A stretch of DNA of 64,000 bases from Physcia stellaris (GCA_018902385.1 JABSSW010000057.1:186001-250000), one strand, 5' to 3'. Shown: positions 32,351-45,813, counted from the first letter of the stretch. Notes: generated by a model not told the origin, from the letters alone. Made by a program: numbers and translations.

Positions 32351-34733
32351 GGCATCTAGGTCTGGTGGATCAACTACTCAAGAAAGAGAAGAAAAAAAGC
32401 TCATAGTTCGAGTTGGCAAGAATGGGGCTTCTGAAATTCTACTAGTATTAGTTTATGTTCCACCTTCTAAAGATGGGTACTTTAATCGAGTAACCAGCTT
32501 CGGGAATAGAGAATATATAATCTAAACTTATCACACAGAACACCTATAAGGAGTCTGCTCATGACAAAACGCAATCTTTAGCGGGTGAGTGTTGGACCGC
32601 GCTCACGGGTCTATTCATACTCGATATGCAGCTTGAGAACTTCAACATCGAATACAGGACGGAGTAATTTGGGATACGGGAGAGTTGTGACAATTTTCGG
32701 AAGAGTTGAGGATGAGAGAGTTGCGGCGCTTTCACGATATTTAAGGGCGGATATAGGGTGAGGTGATTGATTCGAAGACAAGGGAGGTTGAAGTACCATG
32801 TTTGTGCTCTTAGAGGAGTCCTTTTGCATACTTGGTTACCGTCACGGCATTGTCGGATGCACTGGGGATCTGAAAAGGCGTGGGGGCGGAGTTTCAGGGT
32901 TTGTCATAGAGAGATCTGTCATTGAGTTTGCTGATTGAATGTGGTCCGGAACGACCTTGTGTGACTTCCCCTAGAATAATCTCACCATGGCTGATAACAG
33001 CTAAGACCACAGCTCGAAGAAGAGGGTATCAACAACGTAAAAACACAAATCAGAGGGAAGGAGCCTCTTTGGATATTGAAAAGGGAGCTAGTTTTGTGAT
33101 TGGGACCGGTGAAGTTGCAGAAAGTTCAATTGATGCTAATAAACTTCCCCTGCTCTCCCATTCTTAGTGGTAATACAGAGTGCTACGAGTGGCTAAGAAC
33201 ACGCTGATGCAAACTAATAAGCTGCCATTAGCATTCATATCAATAAATATTCACAAAAGCAAGTATACGTTAAAGTGTGGGAAGTCCCATGTTCCCGAGA
33301 CCCCAGATCAAGTCCTTATAAGAACTAGGCGTCGAGACTCGTATAGATTGTATTGAGCAGGGGACCTACCGTCAGGCTTTTCCACAATTTATAGCTTGGA
33401 GCTATCTGGAATTGTTGATCGCTGGATAACATTCGTGGCACAGCTTGATGTGCTTTTTTACAACATTAATTCGGCCGACTTGGGATCTTTTCTGGGCCGC
33501 GGGGTGAACTTATTAAGTTATTTAGTCTTTTTTTGGGAGTTCTCATATGATGTTAGCTTGGTAACGACACTTTATTCATCGCCATTATATGAGAGAAATC
33601 TTTGACGGACTGCTCGGTATCGGATGGAGAGATGTTGTGACTGTAGCCTTGAAATATAGAGTAGAGGTTCAAGGAATCGGACTTGCTCAGCTTTCGGAGG
33701 TTGAGCTAGGTATATTCTCGCTTGAACTCGACGCTAAGAAACGATATCTATTCTCGAGAACAATTGGTGGCCCCTGCAACATCGACTTGGCATTTGTCAG
33801 CAGTAAGTTCAGAGAGGCATTGGGGTGAAGTCGACCGAATGCAGGAGGTTTGACCGATGCCTGTGTATCTTGGGAGCTGCACAAAGCATTGATTTGGTCC
33901 AAAAATATGAGAAAAGGCTGATGGATTTAAAGGCGTGTTTGAAGAGGGTTCTTATATAAATCTATATATGGTATTTAGCACAGCGACATCGGTAGGCAAA
34001 TATTCGACTCACTTCTCGAACTCTCAAATAAATTTAAAAATTGAAGGCGGCCTGGGTGACAGGATAAAATGTCAGAACCTTTACAATAGTGCTATTAACA
34101 AAACCTCTGGAGGACCAAGAAAAAGAACCACATTGACAGCATCTGTAATTCGAAATATCTGAGTCTGTTCAAGATGACTCAGCTATTCGCAATGCTATCG
34201 ACGAAGATTTAGTTTCAAGAGTCTCTAAACCATTTTCTCGCAGCTGCGTACGTATTGCATACGGTAGCACTAATTTGTCAGGATCCGGGCAAGAGTGAAG
34301 GGTTTCCGAGAAGTCGTGTGCTCAGCCATGAACATCAATACCTCTAGTATTGGGTGGGTCAGCAGCAAGATAAACAACAACAGTAGTATTAAGAGTCATA
34401 GCAGTAGATGTGCTTTGCGCGTTCCTGGACCTTCTCATACTTTTCCCAAGGTGATTGATTTCGTAGTATCGATACGCCACTAGTCTTCGCCCTTTGCTCA
34501 TTTGCAGGGGTACTCCATGGCCCTTCTCGCTACAGACTCTAATGCTGGAGATTTTTTAGTTGTGCTCGTTCGAGAGTTTGGAGGTGAAGTCTCCCAAAGC
34601 TGCATCGACGTCGCTGCCATCATCGAGACCTTGATTGCCGTCTAATTTGTGGTCATATTGGTCGTTTCACCTTAAGCCAGTCGGAAAAAAGCGTCTAGAA
34701 AGTCTGCTCCACATGGTCCCAGCTTATGGAATA
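32351..34733. other. Gene-poor stretch, possible further relic sequence
   Basis: Open frames at 33396-33605, 33589-33828 and 34295-34483 have protein-like composition but no motif I can name. They may be later parts of the SNF2-like relic. Confidence 0.35.
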
Positions 34734-34738
34734 GCAGA

Positions 34739-35523
34739 TGTGCCCGTTCATACACCAATAAGTTTATTCGCCAATCAACGTACGTTCATTCGTCAATCAA
34801 CGCGTTCGTTCGTCAATGAACAGATATTGATCAATAAACGCGTTCATTGATCAATATTCAAATCATTGACAAACGATCTAATGTATTGCTCAACGCACGA
34901 AAATGTTGTTGTTTCAACGCATGCTGCTTTTGTGACCTGACGTATTAGCAGACTTTTCGTCGATACTGTGCAGCGAAACTCCTTCTTTTGCAGCGAAATT
35001 TCCATCATGTCTATACAGCTGTCTATACAGTCGCACAACGTCGAAGCATGAAGTCAATCTGATTAGTCGCTCAATAGCAGACATGTTGTACGAACACGTA
35101 AGTTCGTATAATGAGTTTGTGTATATAAATCTTTTGATAGATTTGTCAGTTAAATCAAGTCGTTGACATTTTTCATGTGTCGATGATCAAAAACTTATAA
35201 CGATCGAAAATAGACTGATGATGAGACTAGATATGAAAGTTGTGATAAAGTTTTTGATGTTTTGGAATGAATTGATCTCAATGGGCTTGACTGCAGAATT
35301 CGAAACGAAGACGATTTTCATGCTCTATTGATCTTGATCCGTATGCGAGACTTCTGCAGAATAAAAGCAGCAATGATAAATACGTTCATTTGACAATAAA
35401 CGAGGTGATTTGTCAATGATCTGAATATTGACCAATGAACGCGTTTATTGGCCAACAAACGTTGATTGATAAACGAACGACGTTGATTGGTCAATGCTCG
35501 TCATTGACCAATGAACGGGTACA
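34739..35523. mobile_element. 785-bp non-autonomous element with long terminal inverted repeats
   Basis: The left end (34739 to about 34870) and the reverse complement of the right end (about 35390-35523) align over roughly 130 bp. Shared blocks are TGTRCCCGTTCAT, CCAATCAACGT, AATAAACGCGTTCATTG and TCAATATTCARATCATTGACAAA in broken form. Each arm is itself built of short palindromic units of the type CGTTCATTGGTCAATGAACG. The flanks GCAGA (34734-34738) and GCCGA (35524-35528) may be a diverged 5-bp target-site duplication. No transposase is encoded, so this is a MITE-like DNA element mobilised in trans, or a foldback element. Confidence 0.72.
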
Positions 35524-35670
35524 GCCGACACGGATCGGAAAATTTGCCGGGTATGCAATGTATGCGACGACCCGTTCTTCTATTTTCGTATTTTATGTGA
35601 CTTTAAGTATCGACATGTCCATGTCCCAGATATTGATTTGAATTTTAAATCGTCGTCGTGGTCTCCAGAA

Positions 35671-36776
35671 ATGCGGACGACTTTCTCCCTCCTGTACGGG
35701 ATCATCGTCTGTATTTTGTCGATCACGGTACAAGCCGATATCCGGGTGTCACGTACGTTCCCCCTTGCTAGCATGATAGTCCCTACTCACAAAAGTCTAT
35801 AGCCTTCGAGACCGTGCGACTTGGTCCGTATGCCGCCCAAAATTGCAAATCGAATAATCAACACCTGTCCAATGTGCTCTTGTCCCTCCATGGCGCTCTT
35901 GAACCCGTGCTTCACGACCTCGAGTCCAACCGGTCCAGCGCCGCCTATACAACATTTTTCAAGAACGTCGCATACGCGCCTTACGTGCGTAAGATCTTCT
36001 CCGAAGTCTGGGGACCTGTTGCAGTCAATCCAGAGCCAGATGAACCTCCTTCGATACCCATATTCGTCTGCATAGACGGCCCGCCCAAGCCAGTTGGGGG
36101 CCGCGACATAAGAGAATAGACGCGTACAACTTCTGTAAAGCGCATGCTACCGCACCAGCGGCAATCTTACTGCCTACACCATTCGTCATCCTATGCCCTC
36201 TTTTCTTTGAGCAGCCTGCTGTCCCCGCGGTTACCAAATCAAGCTGCTTGTCTATCGATCCCAAGCACCCCCACCTCTTCGCCCAGAGTGGGACAAGCCT
36301 ATATGTATATCAGATGTGGCATCTCTTGCATGAAATGGTGCATTACTATATATGGGCTAGTAAACATACGGATAGGGACTTTTACTATGTTAATCAGTGC
36401 ACACACCTCTCAGGCAGAGAAGCGATTCTCAACGCGCAAAGCTACACTTACTACGCTGCGAGTAAGTGTGGCCATCTTTGAAGCTCATTGCTTTTGAACG
36501 CCCTTCCGCTCTGAAAATTTGTACTGATAAGATACCACAGATGTGCGGTTAGGATGCACCACCTTTCCAAAACTGAGCACTCGGCCAGTTGGTCATGGTG
36601 GAGAGTTGCTTGAGATATGGGACAATAAGACGACGCATGCTGCCGATGCAAGTGTCGCGTCGGAAGCTCAAGACGTGTCGGTCGTTGCAGCCCCAGCAGC
36701 GAAAACGTCGGAAGCGACCGTTGATCCTAATTTGACGAGTCAAGGTGCGGGAAAGCGTCGCATAGTGTATAGGTAG
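35671..36776 (+). pseudogene. M35-like (lysine-specific type) secreted metallopeptidase, one frame break
   Basis: Signal exon 35671-35752 (MRTTFSLLYGIIVCILSITV), intron 35753-35802, large exon 35803-36461, intron 36462-36540, last exon 36541-36776; junction phases agree. The body matches fungal secreted zinc peptidases of the M35-like family: NCKSNNQ, SSAAYTTFFKNVAYAPYV, FVCIDG, CPLFF, then the zinc motif LLHEMVHYY (HExxH) and NAQSYTYYAAN. Between FVCIDGPPKPVGG and IDAYNFCKAH, around 36095-36125, the reading frame changes once without a usable intron, so the copy is probably inactive unless this is an assembly error. A C-terminal extension of about 70 Ala/Ser/Val-rich residues follows the peptidase domain. 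Confidence 0.75.
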
Positions 36777-37707
36777 TTGGATAAAACTCAATTGATGGTA
36801 GCGCAGCAGATATTCAACAGGGCACCAGTAGCTTCAGCCAAAGACCCTTCTTAGATCTTTTCATCTTCGCTTTTCCAGTAGTTTGTCATTATCAATTATG
36901 TTGTGGACCCACTTCGGGCATCCGTGTGTGTCATTGAAGTATGTTAGAGACTTTCTAGTCCGTCACGAAGGCAACTCTCTCCTCGAGTATGCTCACATCT
37001 GACCTAACGCCGATCACAGTGTCAAAGGGTCCAGCTGGTGCATGATCAGTGCCTTTTGATGCATCATTGTTAAATAGGGGCGTCTCTGTGAGGGAGGTTT
37101 TGGCCACGTCAATGGTGGGTAGGTGTCATGACGGACAGATTCGAGAAGGTAGTCGCCTAATGAAGGTCGGATTGCACACACTACGGATAGTAGAAACATA
37201 GAAATCATATCTGGTCTAGCAAGGGGACTCTACGAATCCTTGGATAACGGTATGTGGGGCGTTGAGATTAGGGGATTGGGGATAATCTTCTTCGCGGACG
37301 TGACGTTCCTACTGGGGAGGCCGAGGCATAGTGAGATCCGGAATGCGTCACGCACATCTGATCGCAAAATAGTCTTCAAACAAAAATGTCGTGCGTGCAA
37401 TAGGTCAGCAAAGAGGAAGTGCAGTATCGAGATGATAAAGTCGTGGCTGGCAAGCTGGGAAGCCATCATTCTTAAATGCTTCAACATCTGATCATCAACA
37501 ATGTCATGTCGAGGAAGTGTTTAGGACTCTTCGAACGGACAAAAGATTCGCATCACAATCGTTATCTACACCGGATCTCACAAATACAGAGTCCGAGACC
37601 AATCACCGAGCAAGGCTCTTAGGAACTGTAAAGCACGTGCGTACGAAGATTGACCAATACTCGATTCAGTCGAACAGCAGACATCATCATCCAGGCCACC
37701 AGTGCTA
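36777..37707. other. Intergenic, no supported gene
   Basis: Two overlapping open frames on opposite strands near 37230-37490 and a signal-like start at 37208 (minus, MISMFLLSVVCAI) are present, but no family match is visible. Confidence 0.35.
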
Positions 37708-38483
37708 TCATTTCCCCACACTCAGTCCCTCGCGAAGGAAATTGGCGCCAACAGGCCCTTGCAACCCACTGCTAGCCACAAAGGTACTCAGTGGCTGACC
37801 CACAAAGTCGGAAGCCAGGATCAAATTTGGATTGTAATTTGCGGGCTGTCTGTACACGAGGAATGTATACCGATGCTGGGCGATGCTGGCTGGGGTGAGA
37901 GGTTTGTAAATAGATAAAGTGATGCGTTTCTGCGTCGTAATGCCTGCATTAAGAACATTTGACTTAGATATGTGCTTGAATGCTCGAGAACGGATTCATT
38001 AGACCAGGAATGAGAGACTTACAATCAGGCTGTACGTCCGAGACGATCAAATGGACGAAATTCCCAAGGAGCATGCGGTCAATGGGGACATTTGGCGAAG
38101 GGACGTCCGGGTCAAGTAAAAGGACTGTGTACTTAGTCGCACTATCGAAGCTCGCTTCTTTGGTGATGGTAAATGTAGGCTGTGTGAGTGTCTCTACGTG
38201 AAGGTGAGCACAAGTTTTCTCCTACACCTAGAGGCAGGAGCAACTAACCAGTGGTGGCAAATGTGTTGCCCAACGTCACTTGTTTACCACCGTATGCTGC
38301 ACGAATGAGGAGAGATGGATTGAACGAAGAAATAAGGTCCGGTACAAGCTTCGCGTCATAGATCGCTTTCTTCGCAGCTGCGAGGTCTGAGCTCGACGGT
38401 ACTGTGCAGGTATTGCGTGAGAGAAGGGGTGAGGCAACGGTGAAGGAGGCCGCGAAGACAGCCGCGAAGAAGGAGAAATGCAT
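37708..38483 (-). CDS. Secreted PEBP (phosphatidylethanolamine-binding) family protein
   Basis: Exons 38483-38249, 38193-38023 and 37943-37708 with GT-AG introns of 55 and 79 nt and matching phases give 213 residues. The first 18 residues (MHFSFFAAVFAASFTVAS) are a signal peptide. PEBP features: YGGKQVTLGNTF, QPTFTITKEASF, the ligand-site strand LLLDPDVPSP, a variant of the H-W-V segment (NFVHLIVSDVQ), and HRYTFLVYRQP. The usual G-x-H-R before the last strand is AQHR here. Members bind anionic ligands and occur in fungi as secreted or vacuolar carboxypeptidase inhibitors or proteins of unknown role. Unlike its neighbours it reads through intact. Confidence 0.87.
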
Positions 38484-39271
38484 TTCCGCGAGAATATGTG
38501 GTAAGTTTTGCGGGGGGTGGTTTGTATCTGGAGAAATGCCGGCTGTCTAAGATCCACAGGTTTATGAGACATTTTGTATTGTGCAGATCTTGACGAAGGC
38601 CAGCGACGATTGTAATGAAGTCATCAAAGAGCAATTGTAATGAAATCATCTAATAGGTTCTCCGAAAAAAGGAAGAAGAATCCGGAGTCTGGACGGTTCT
38701 AACCTCGGGGACCCTCGGTCAGTCTCCCGATCTCCAGTAAGGTGAAAATTTAACACACCACCCAAGAATAAACCAGGCGCTCTGCACAAATCAGGTTTCT
38801 TCACTGACTTCGCAAAAGTGAGGTACAGTCTCGGCAATCTCCAATGAGAAGAACATAGAGCTCAATAAATATGGCTCCAGGGTCCGCTTTTGAGAGTTTG
38901 AGTTGCCTAGGTCGATAGCGGTGACCTTGTTGCGAATCACCCACGCATGAGCTTGACGTCTAAGATGGAGGTGATCTAAGATGTCCTACATATTCCGCTT
39001 TTAGCTAGTTAGTCATGGGACCTCGGGACCTACCAACTAGGAGCCCAGAGTGCATGTATCAGTTAACCAACCGATCATTTCAAGCCAACCAATTCCACAT
39101 CTCTTGATCCGGCCAAAGCCTCTTTCGTCACTCCAAATATGGAAACGCACCGGTAAACCCACCCACAAGGTCTAGATCCCTACATGCAATTCAATAAGTC
39201 TGTCTGCAAACGTGGTACGATAAAAGTAAAATTCCATGCACTGATGGAAAATGGCACTTCAGACTTTGTGC
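38484..39271. other. Intergenic, no gene seen
   Basis: Promoter side of the PEBP gene and downstream side of the next minus-strand gene. Nothing else recognised. Confidence 0.4.
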
Positions 39272-39972
39272 CTAGATGTTCCCGGCCGCGGATGCTGTAG
39301 GGGCGGTTCCGGGGTCTCGCTCCGGCGAACCCAGACGGGGTGGAATAAAGCTGTAGGCAATGGCAGGCGAGCACGTCCAGTAACCGCCATCGTATGCATT
39401 GAAGACGCTCACCAACATGGATCTATCACTGCTGCCACGGCGTCCTGTGCGGCCATTGGCCACATAGTCGAGCTGTGAGGGACAGTCAATAAACTCCTGG
39501 TCGACTGCGATACTGTTGACATCCCACGTGCAAATCGGCGCGGAGCTCAAGCAGTATATTACGACCTGTCCACCCGTGGCAACAATCGTTCTAGCAAGTA
39601 ACCCTTCGGACTTCCAGCAGTTGCACACCGCGCTGCTACGCCAAGAAAAAAAAAGAGAAAAAAAGTAAAAGGTAGCGCCACCAGAGTGACGATCAGAGAA
39701 GCAGACGATACCTGACAAGCACAGGACTTACAGTATTACGTCGACCGAAAAAGGACACTGTCGCAAATGATCCCTGGCACCGTGTAAATTTGTATGTATA
39801 AGCCGGCGTCTGTGGAATCCTAAAAGAGGTATATTGCTGTTGTGCAGAGATGGCCTTTTCAAAAGCTCGGCGGGCGCCAATGTCGCGGCACAGGTTTGCA
39901 GAAGTAAGCTTGGGAGAGGTGCAGACGGCGTTGCAAGCACAGACACAGATATATAAGCTTGTGTTGCTTCCA
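39272..39972 (-). CDS. Cysteine-rich hypothetical protein, 5' end not resolved
   Basis: Two segments splice well: an upstream frame ending HLRQCPFSVDVI (down to 39732), a 96-nt GT-AG intron 39636-39731, and exon 39635-39272 with SAVCNCWKSEGLLARTIV, YCLSSAPICTWDV, FIDCPSQLDYVANG and DGGYWTCSPAIAYSF. The phases agree (Leu codon split). The upstream frame is open from about 39972 but has no ATG, so a first exon is missing or the gene is a fragment. Six to seven cysteines in about 120 residues suggest a small secreted protein. Function unknown. Confidence 0.45.
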
Positions 39973-40571
39973 GAGTGTTTTATGGATTATGCAGGAATTC
40001 TGGTAAGACATGGACGATGACTGACATGAGCTTATGCCTGTAACCACCAGAGTATTATAGTGGGATACCTGAACCGATGAACTAGGGATCCTATGACTCT
40101 GATAACATCATAGAGTGAAGTTGAATCTGAAGCCAAGTCCACATTGTCGCTATGGTCCATGCACTGACACAGGACAAATTTCGAGCATCAAATAATTTCA
40201 GTGTCCCATATCACCAGCTTTGGAGAGGGCTAAAGTTGACAGACGTGCCGGCGTTGCAATGCAGACATGGAGAAATCCGTAAAAGTACTGAGAGGTGAAT
40301 TGCGGCAAGGCTGCACTGGTGCATGTTGTGTGTGCATTTTGAGGGCTGAGAAAGCGGTGTATGTGGCACCCATCGATAGATTGACTGAGGCGGCCCACTG
40401 GTCTGTTTGGTTCCGTGACTACGTATCGATTAGATAGCTGCTAGACGTCTCGAATTGAGAATCAGGATCTTACAACAATTCTTTATCATCCTGCTCGATC
40501 TGGGCGGTATGAGTACTCGGCCTAACGCGGTGCGCCTCTTCCCTCGACTGTTGATGTAGACGATAGACGCT
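39973..40571. other. Intergenic with ordinary base composition up to the repeat island
   Basis: No gene seen. Base composition is normal right up to the copia element's target-site duplication at 40572-40576, so the change into AT-rich DNA is abrupt. Confidence 0.5.
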
Positions 40572-40576
40572 GATGT

Positions 40577-40729
40577 TGTTACAGGTATGTAGGATGCAAC
40601 GTGCTTATATTCATGATAATATTATCTATCGTACATGTGATGAATGTGAATTATTGTACAGAGTTTGCACGTTAGCCTATAATAGAATAACGCTTTGACA
40701 TTGTCTTTGATAATAAATTTATTTCAACA
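40577..40729 (-). repeat. Copia element LTR (3' LTR in element orientation)
   Basis: 153 bp, aligned without gaps to 45661-45813. Preceded by GATGT. Confidence 0.9.
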
Positions 40730-43700
40730 TTTTTTTCGAATTTGCAAAAATATAAAATCATGATGTTTAATTCATTTCGAGCATGTCGATAAATCGTTAA
40801 TATTTGAACGAAAATAAAAATTTGATGAAATCGTCGATTGACATAATGTCGATCGTTATATATTTGAATTCAATGCGATTTTTTTTTAATTTCGTTTTTT
40901 ATATAATGATATACGATATCGACGTGCTTGATGCGATCATGATGTATTAAATTTTCATTGAATGTTTTGACGTTTTAATTGTCAATATTTATCAATATTT
41001 TGACGTAATTGTTCGATTAATTTTGAATTCGTAAATCAACGAATAATTGTTTGAATCAAATAATTTTTTTGACGACGAATGATATGATCATATATTCGAC
41101 GACGCAAATAAACGTGATCACGATGAATTGAAATTTTAACATTCAATTTATCGAGTCGTCGTTTAATAAAAACAAATATGTTTCGATGAATTTTTTAAAA
41201 ATTTTGTCACGAATTCAGTTTGCATCGCAATATGTTTCGATGTTTAATTTTTTGTTGAAATTATCGTCGTAAATTATGCAAAAATCGATCGTGAAATTGA
41301 AATAAATTATAACACGTTTGATTGTTTTGATATGATTAAAATTGAAATTTTGAACAAATCGATTGATTATGAAAATCGCATTCGTTACATTTGATTTGAT
41401 TTTTATCATTGCAAACATGATTGAATTCATCATTGTTTGATATTGTTTGATATTTTGATCGATAATTTGATTAACGTTGAAAATTGAATCAAATGATTTT
41501 TTCATGAATGTTCGAATTGATTTCGCATTTTGTAAATCGAATTTTTTAACGACGCGTTGAATATATGTTTTTTGATTAAAACGAATTATGTGCATTTCGC
41601 GATTTTTGAAAATGATCATATCAAAATAAAAATTTATTGATTCAAAATCAATCATGTCGAAAACGTTATTGAATTTTGTTTTTGCTTTGTTAATCATGAT
41701 TTTATTGAAAGCAATGATTTTGATATCATCGATTCATGTAATAATGATAAAATTTTTGAAATCAACATTCGTGACGAATATGTTTTGATTCGCGTCGAAA
41801 AAATTGAAAACTAGTTTTTGTAAAAAAAATTCGAACAAACGTTTATATCAAAGTTTGAATGATTGTTTCAAATTATACAATGTTTTGTTCAATTTGCAAA
41901 TAATTTTGTCATTGTCACATTCAATCGAATATTTAACGTAAATATTTGAATCAATGAATTCGTATAAAAATGCAATTTTCACGTTCATTTGCTCAATTTT
42001 CAAATTCAAAAAAACGACAACGACGAATAAAATTCGAAAAATTATTGACTTGACGACGAAAACGAAAATTTGATCAAAATCAATGTCGTATTGTTGTAAA
42101 AAATTTTTGACGCATCATTTAATCTTGTATCGTATCACAACGTCATCGACATTGCGTTTGAATTTGTAAATTCATTTATCGTTCAACGATTTTCTTTCAT
42201 CGAGCGTGAAATTTATTAAATTTCAAATGTGATTTTTCGATAAAAAATCGAATTTTTTTTTCATTGTTTTTAATCATTGTGAAAAATGAAAATTTCGTGC
42301 GACGTCGTTGTAATTATTTGATTTTTTCTCGTCGATCGTCAACATTGTTATGAATTTTTCGAACGAGAAAACGTCGATGTTTTCGACGTAATCGATCAAC
42401 AATGAAACGAAATTGATCGTATCAAATTCAACGTTTGCAATTGAAATTGATTGAAAATCAACAATGTTGTCGAACAAAACAATTAAATCATTTGAATTTG
42501 AATTTCAATTTGCGAACAATTCACGCATTGCTAAATGAAACATCGTGAAATTGACAAAAATTATGACATTGTAAACGATAAAATTCATAAAAAAATTTAT
42601 TCGAGTTGTTTTTTGTTTGAACGCATTGTAACGTATTTTTGTGAAATTTTTTGAAAAATTTTTTGTTGCTGTGACGTCACTGATTTTTGTATAATGATAT
42701 TTGAAAATTTGATTTTGATATGTGATCGAATTTCAATGTTTTGAAAAATTTGAAATTGAATTTTTTGTTTTTTTGTAATGAATTCAATGTGAATAACAGA
42801 AAAATTCATCATTGTTAAATTAACAATTGATTCGATAAAATTCTCATCGAATTCGATGTCAATTTTTGATGTTGATTTGTGATTATAAATATCGAAATTT
42901 TTGACGCGTTCGATTTTCTGACTAATCGATATGTAAATTCGATAAATGATGTCATCGTCATATTCGATGAAAATTTTTTTCGACGTTCGATTTAAAATGA
43001 TTTTTGATTTTTTTGTTGATGACGACGTAGACGATTGATTCGAATGAATACATGTTCGTCAATTTCGAAAATTGTTCGTAAATATTTTCGAACGATGATT
43101 GATTTTTCAAATACGAAACTGAACGTCGATTTTTGATATACGTCATTGCATGTGTGATATCAAATCACAAAAAATTCGATATGTTTTTCGTCAATAACGT
43201 TGTTTTGATCATGATAATGAAAATACGTTAATATGTTTCGATTACATCATTGACGTTCTGAACATTTGTTGAAATTGAATTGAATTCAATGTCTTGATTA
43301 TCAAAATAATTGATTGATTACGTGTTGCGAAATTCGTTGTCATAATTTGTACGTACGATTTTGACGTCAACATCGAATTGACGTTTGATTCAATTAATGT
43401 ATTTGATAAAACATGTAATCATTCGTGTTTGTTTTTGACGATGTATATTTTCGTTCAACGTGATTTGTCATCGATGATATTGATGTAATAACGTTCATTT
43501 TCAAAATTTTCGATCGTTATTGATATTAAATCAATATGAATAATATGAAACGTTTTTTCGACATGATGAATATTTTTTTTATTCGATTTTTTTTTTGTTT
43601 TGATTAATTTGCAAATATCGCAATGATTATTTTTGCAATCGTTTTGATAAAAATAATTCAATTTCTTTAAATATTGACGTAATAAAAAAAAATTTATGTA

Positions 43701-45660
43701 ATTCAAATTTCGATGTCATACGATGAACGACAATGATAATGTTGTTGACAATGCAATCATTTGATATGATTGCAATTTCAAAACGTATAATTCGTTGTTT
43801 TGCAAAAAAACATATTCGATTGATTTGTTTTGATGTTTAAAAATGTGATTTTCAATGTTTCAATAAACGTTTTGTTTTTCGAATGTTGATATTGACAACA
43901 AGTTTGTTGACGAATTTGACATGTAAAAAATTGACAAATCAATGAATTGATCATTTGCATTGTTGTAAAAAAACGAACAATAATTTGATTATTTTTTTTT
44001 AACAATGAAACAAGTTTTGTTTGCAATTACAACATGCTCGATGTGAAACATGAAAAAATGTATAAAATCTCGATTTTTGCACACGTGAATGTTGACGTTC
44101 GAGTTTGTGTATCACAACATATCGTTGATTGAATGATTAATGAACAGAATTTGTTTTCAAAATTCAATCAACGACGTTGATTGTTATTGTGAATTTTGAA
44201 TTTTTTCAAAGTTTTGTTGTATGAATGATCAGACATGTTTTTGTTAATTCATTTTTTGAAAACGCTTTTTGAATAATTATAATAACACTTTTCAAAATTA
44301 TGTTTGATGAAATCGTTGTTTATGCATTTTTGATTGATGCAAAAAAAATCGATGTATTCAAATTTTGATGTATTGAAACGAATACGTTTAAATTTTTCGA
44401 AACGATCAACGATCAATGCAATTGAATTTGATTTTGCTATCGTATCGATGATAATTTTAACGAAATTCAAAAAAAAAAAATTTCGATTTCGATGAAATTT
44501 GTGTTTTCGAAAATTCATTCGTCACGTTGACGAGTCACGAAATAATTGAAATGAATTAATTTGTGCATTTTGAACAACAGAATATTTTGACAAAATACGT
44601 CGACAATGAGTTTCGAATCAATTTTTCGATAATCAATTGATTGTGTAATGATTCGACGATTTTGATGTAAAATTCGACGTTTGTTAAAATGACAAATCGA
44701 TCAATGAAATCGAAAATGATATCGACGAGAAAAACGAAAATATTTTTTTGAAACGTTTTGTTATTTTTGTTCAATAGATCGATGATGTTGAATTCGTTAT
44801 GACAATGATAAAAAAACGATGATTGACGTTCATTGCATTGAACAAATAAAAAAAAATTTTATTCAAATTTCGTTCGTGTTTCTCGACGACGATGATGAAA
44901 TTCGTGAATTTAATTTTCGTTTTTGCATCGATGAAATTTCAATCGATATTTTTATCGTGTAAAAATTCGACGATAAACATTGATTTTATTGATAAATTGA
45001 TTGTTCATTCAACGTGATTGACTCGAAAATCGTTTTTGACGTCGATTTTTCAATTGAAATACTGTTTTGATTTTGAAATGAAAACGACAAAATTGTGAAT
45101 GATGTTTGACGTAATCATTGTAATATTTAAGTTTGAAAATTTGAATCGTATAAATGAAAAAAAAAAAAAAAACGTATGTGACTCGTGAAATCGTATAAAA
45201 CGTGTAAATTTCATGTCGTATTTGTTTTTTTTTTTTCATTTCGTAACAAATGAATTCGAAACATCGATTCGAAACAATGACGAGTTCATTAAGTTATCGA
45301 ATCGTGTATGTGAAATTTCGTGTTTCTTGAAAATGTTTTTATCGAAATCGAATGATCGATCGTGCGTTCGAATTTGACGTTCGCTTAAACGATGAATGAC
45401 GTTTCGATCGATCGACGTCGATATTCGTTTTTGAAATCTTTGAAAAACTAAATGACGATCGTTAAAAAAACAATATGCATACTATTGACGATACTAAATG
45501 ACGATAAATTCGTTGTGAATTCAATTTGATGTTTTCGAATTTGATCGTCGTTTAATTCATTAAAGATTTTTCGATCGATGCATAAATCAACGTTTGAACG
45601 TTGTAAAATAATATGAATCGATTCGAATGATGTTTGACAAACATTGTCGAATTCATAATT

Positions 45661-45813
45661 TGTTATAGATATGTAAAATGCAACGTGTTTATATTCATGA
45701 TAATATTATCTATCGTACATGTGATGAATGTGAATTATTGTACAGAGTTTGCACGTTAATCTATAATAGAATAACGTTTTGACATTGTTTTTGATGATAA
45801 GTTTATTTCAACA
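45661..45813 (-). repeat. Copia element LTR (5' LTR in element orientation)
   Basis: 153 bp, aligned without gaps to 40577-40729. Followed by AATGT. Confidence 0.9.

Larger units (their letters stand above)
40577..45813 (-). mobile_element. Fossil Ty1/copia LTR retrotransposon, hypermutated
   Basis: A 5.2-kb element read leftward, bounded by 153-bp LTRs (40577-40729 and 45661-45813) with TGTT...AACA ends. Flanks GATGT and AATGT look like one 5-bp target-site duplication differing by a transition. Along the minus strand weak gag-like sequence (near 45.2 kb) is followed by integrase-like sequence (about 43.4-44.5 kb, with a zinc-type CxxC and IHIDLI/YINIIDD strand) and then reverse transcriptase/RNase H-like sequence (about 41.2-42.5 kb). 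Integrase before RT is the copia order. A purine tract sits next to the 3' LTR (minus strand, about 40730-40737). The body is extremely AT-rich with very many breaks; it is dead. The LTRs differ only by roughly ten transitions, so insertion is fairly recent and decay was by hypermutation. Confidence 0.85.
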
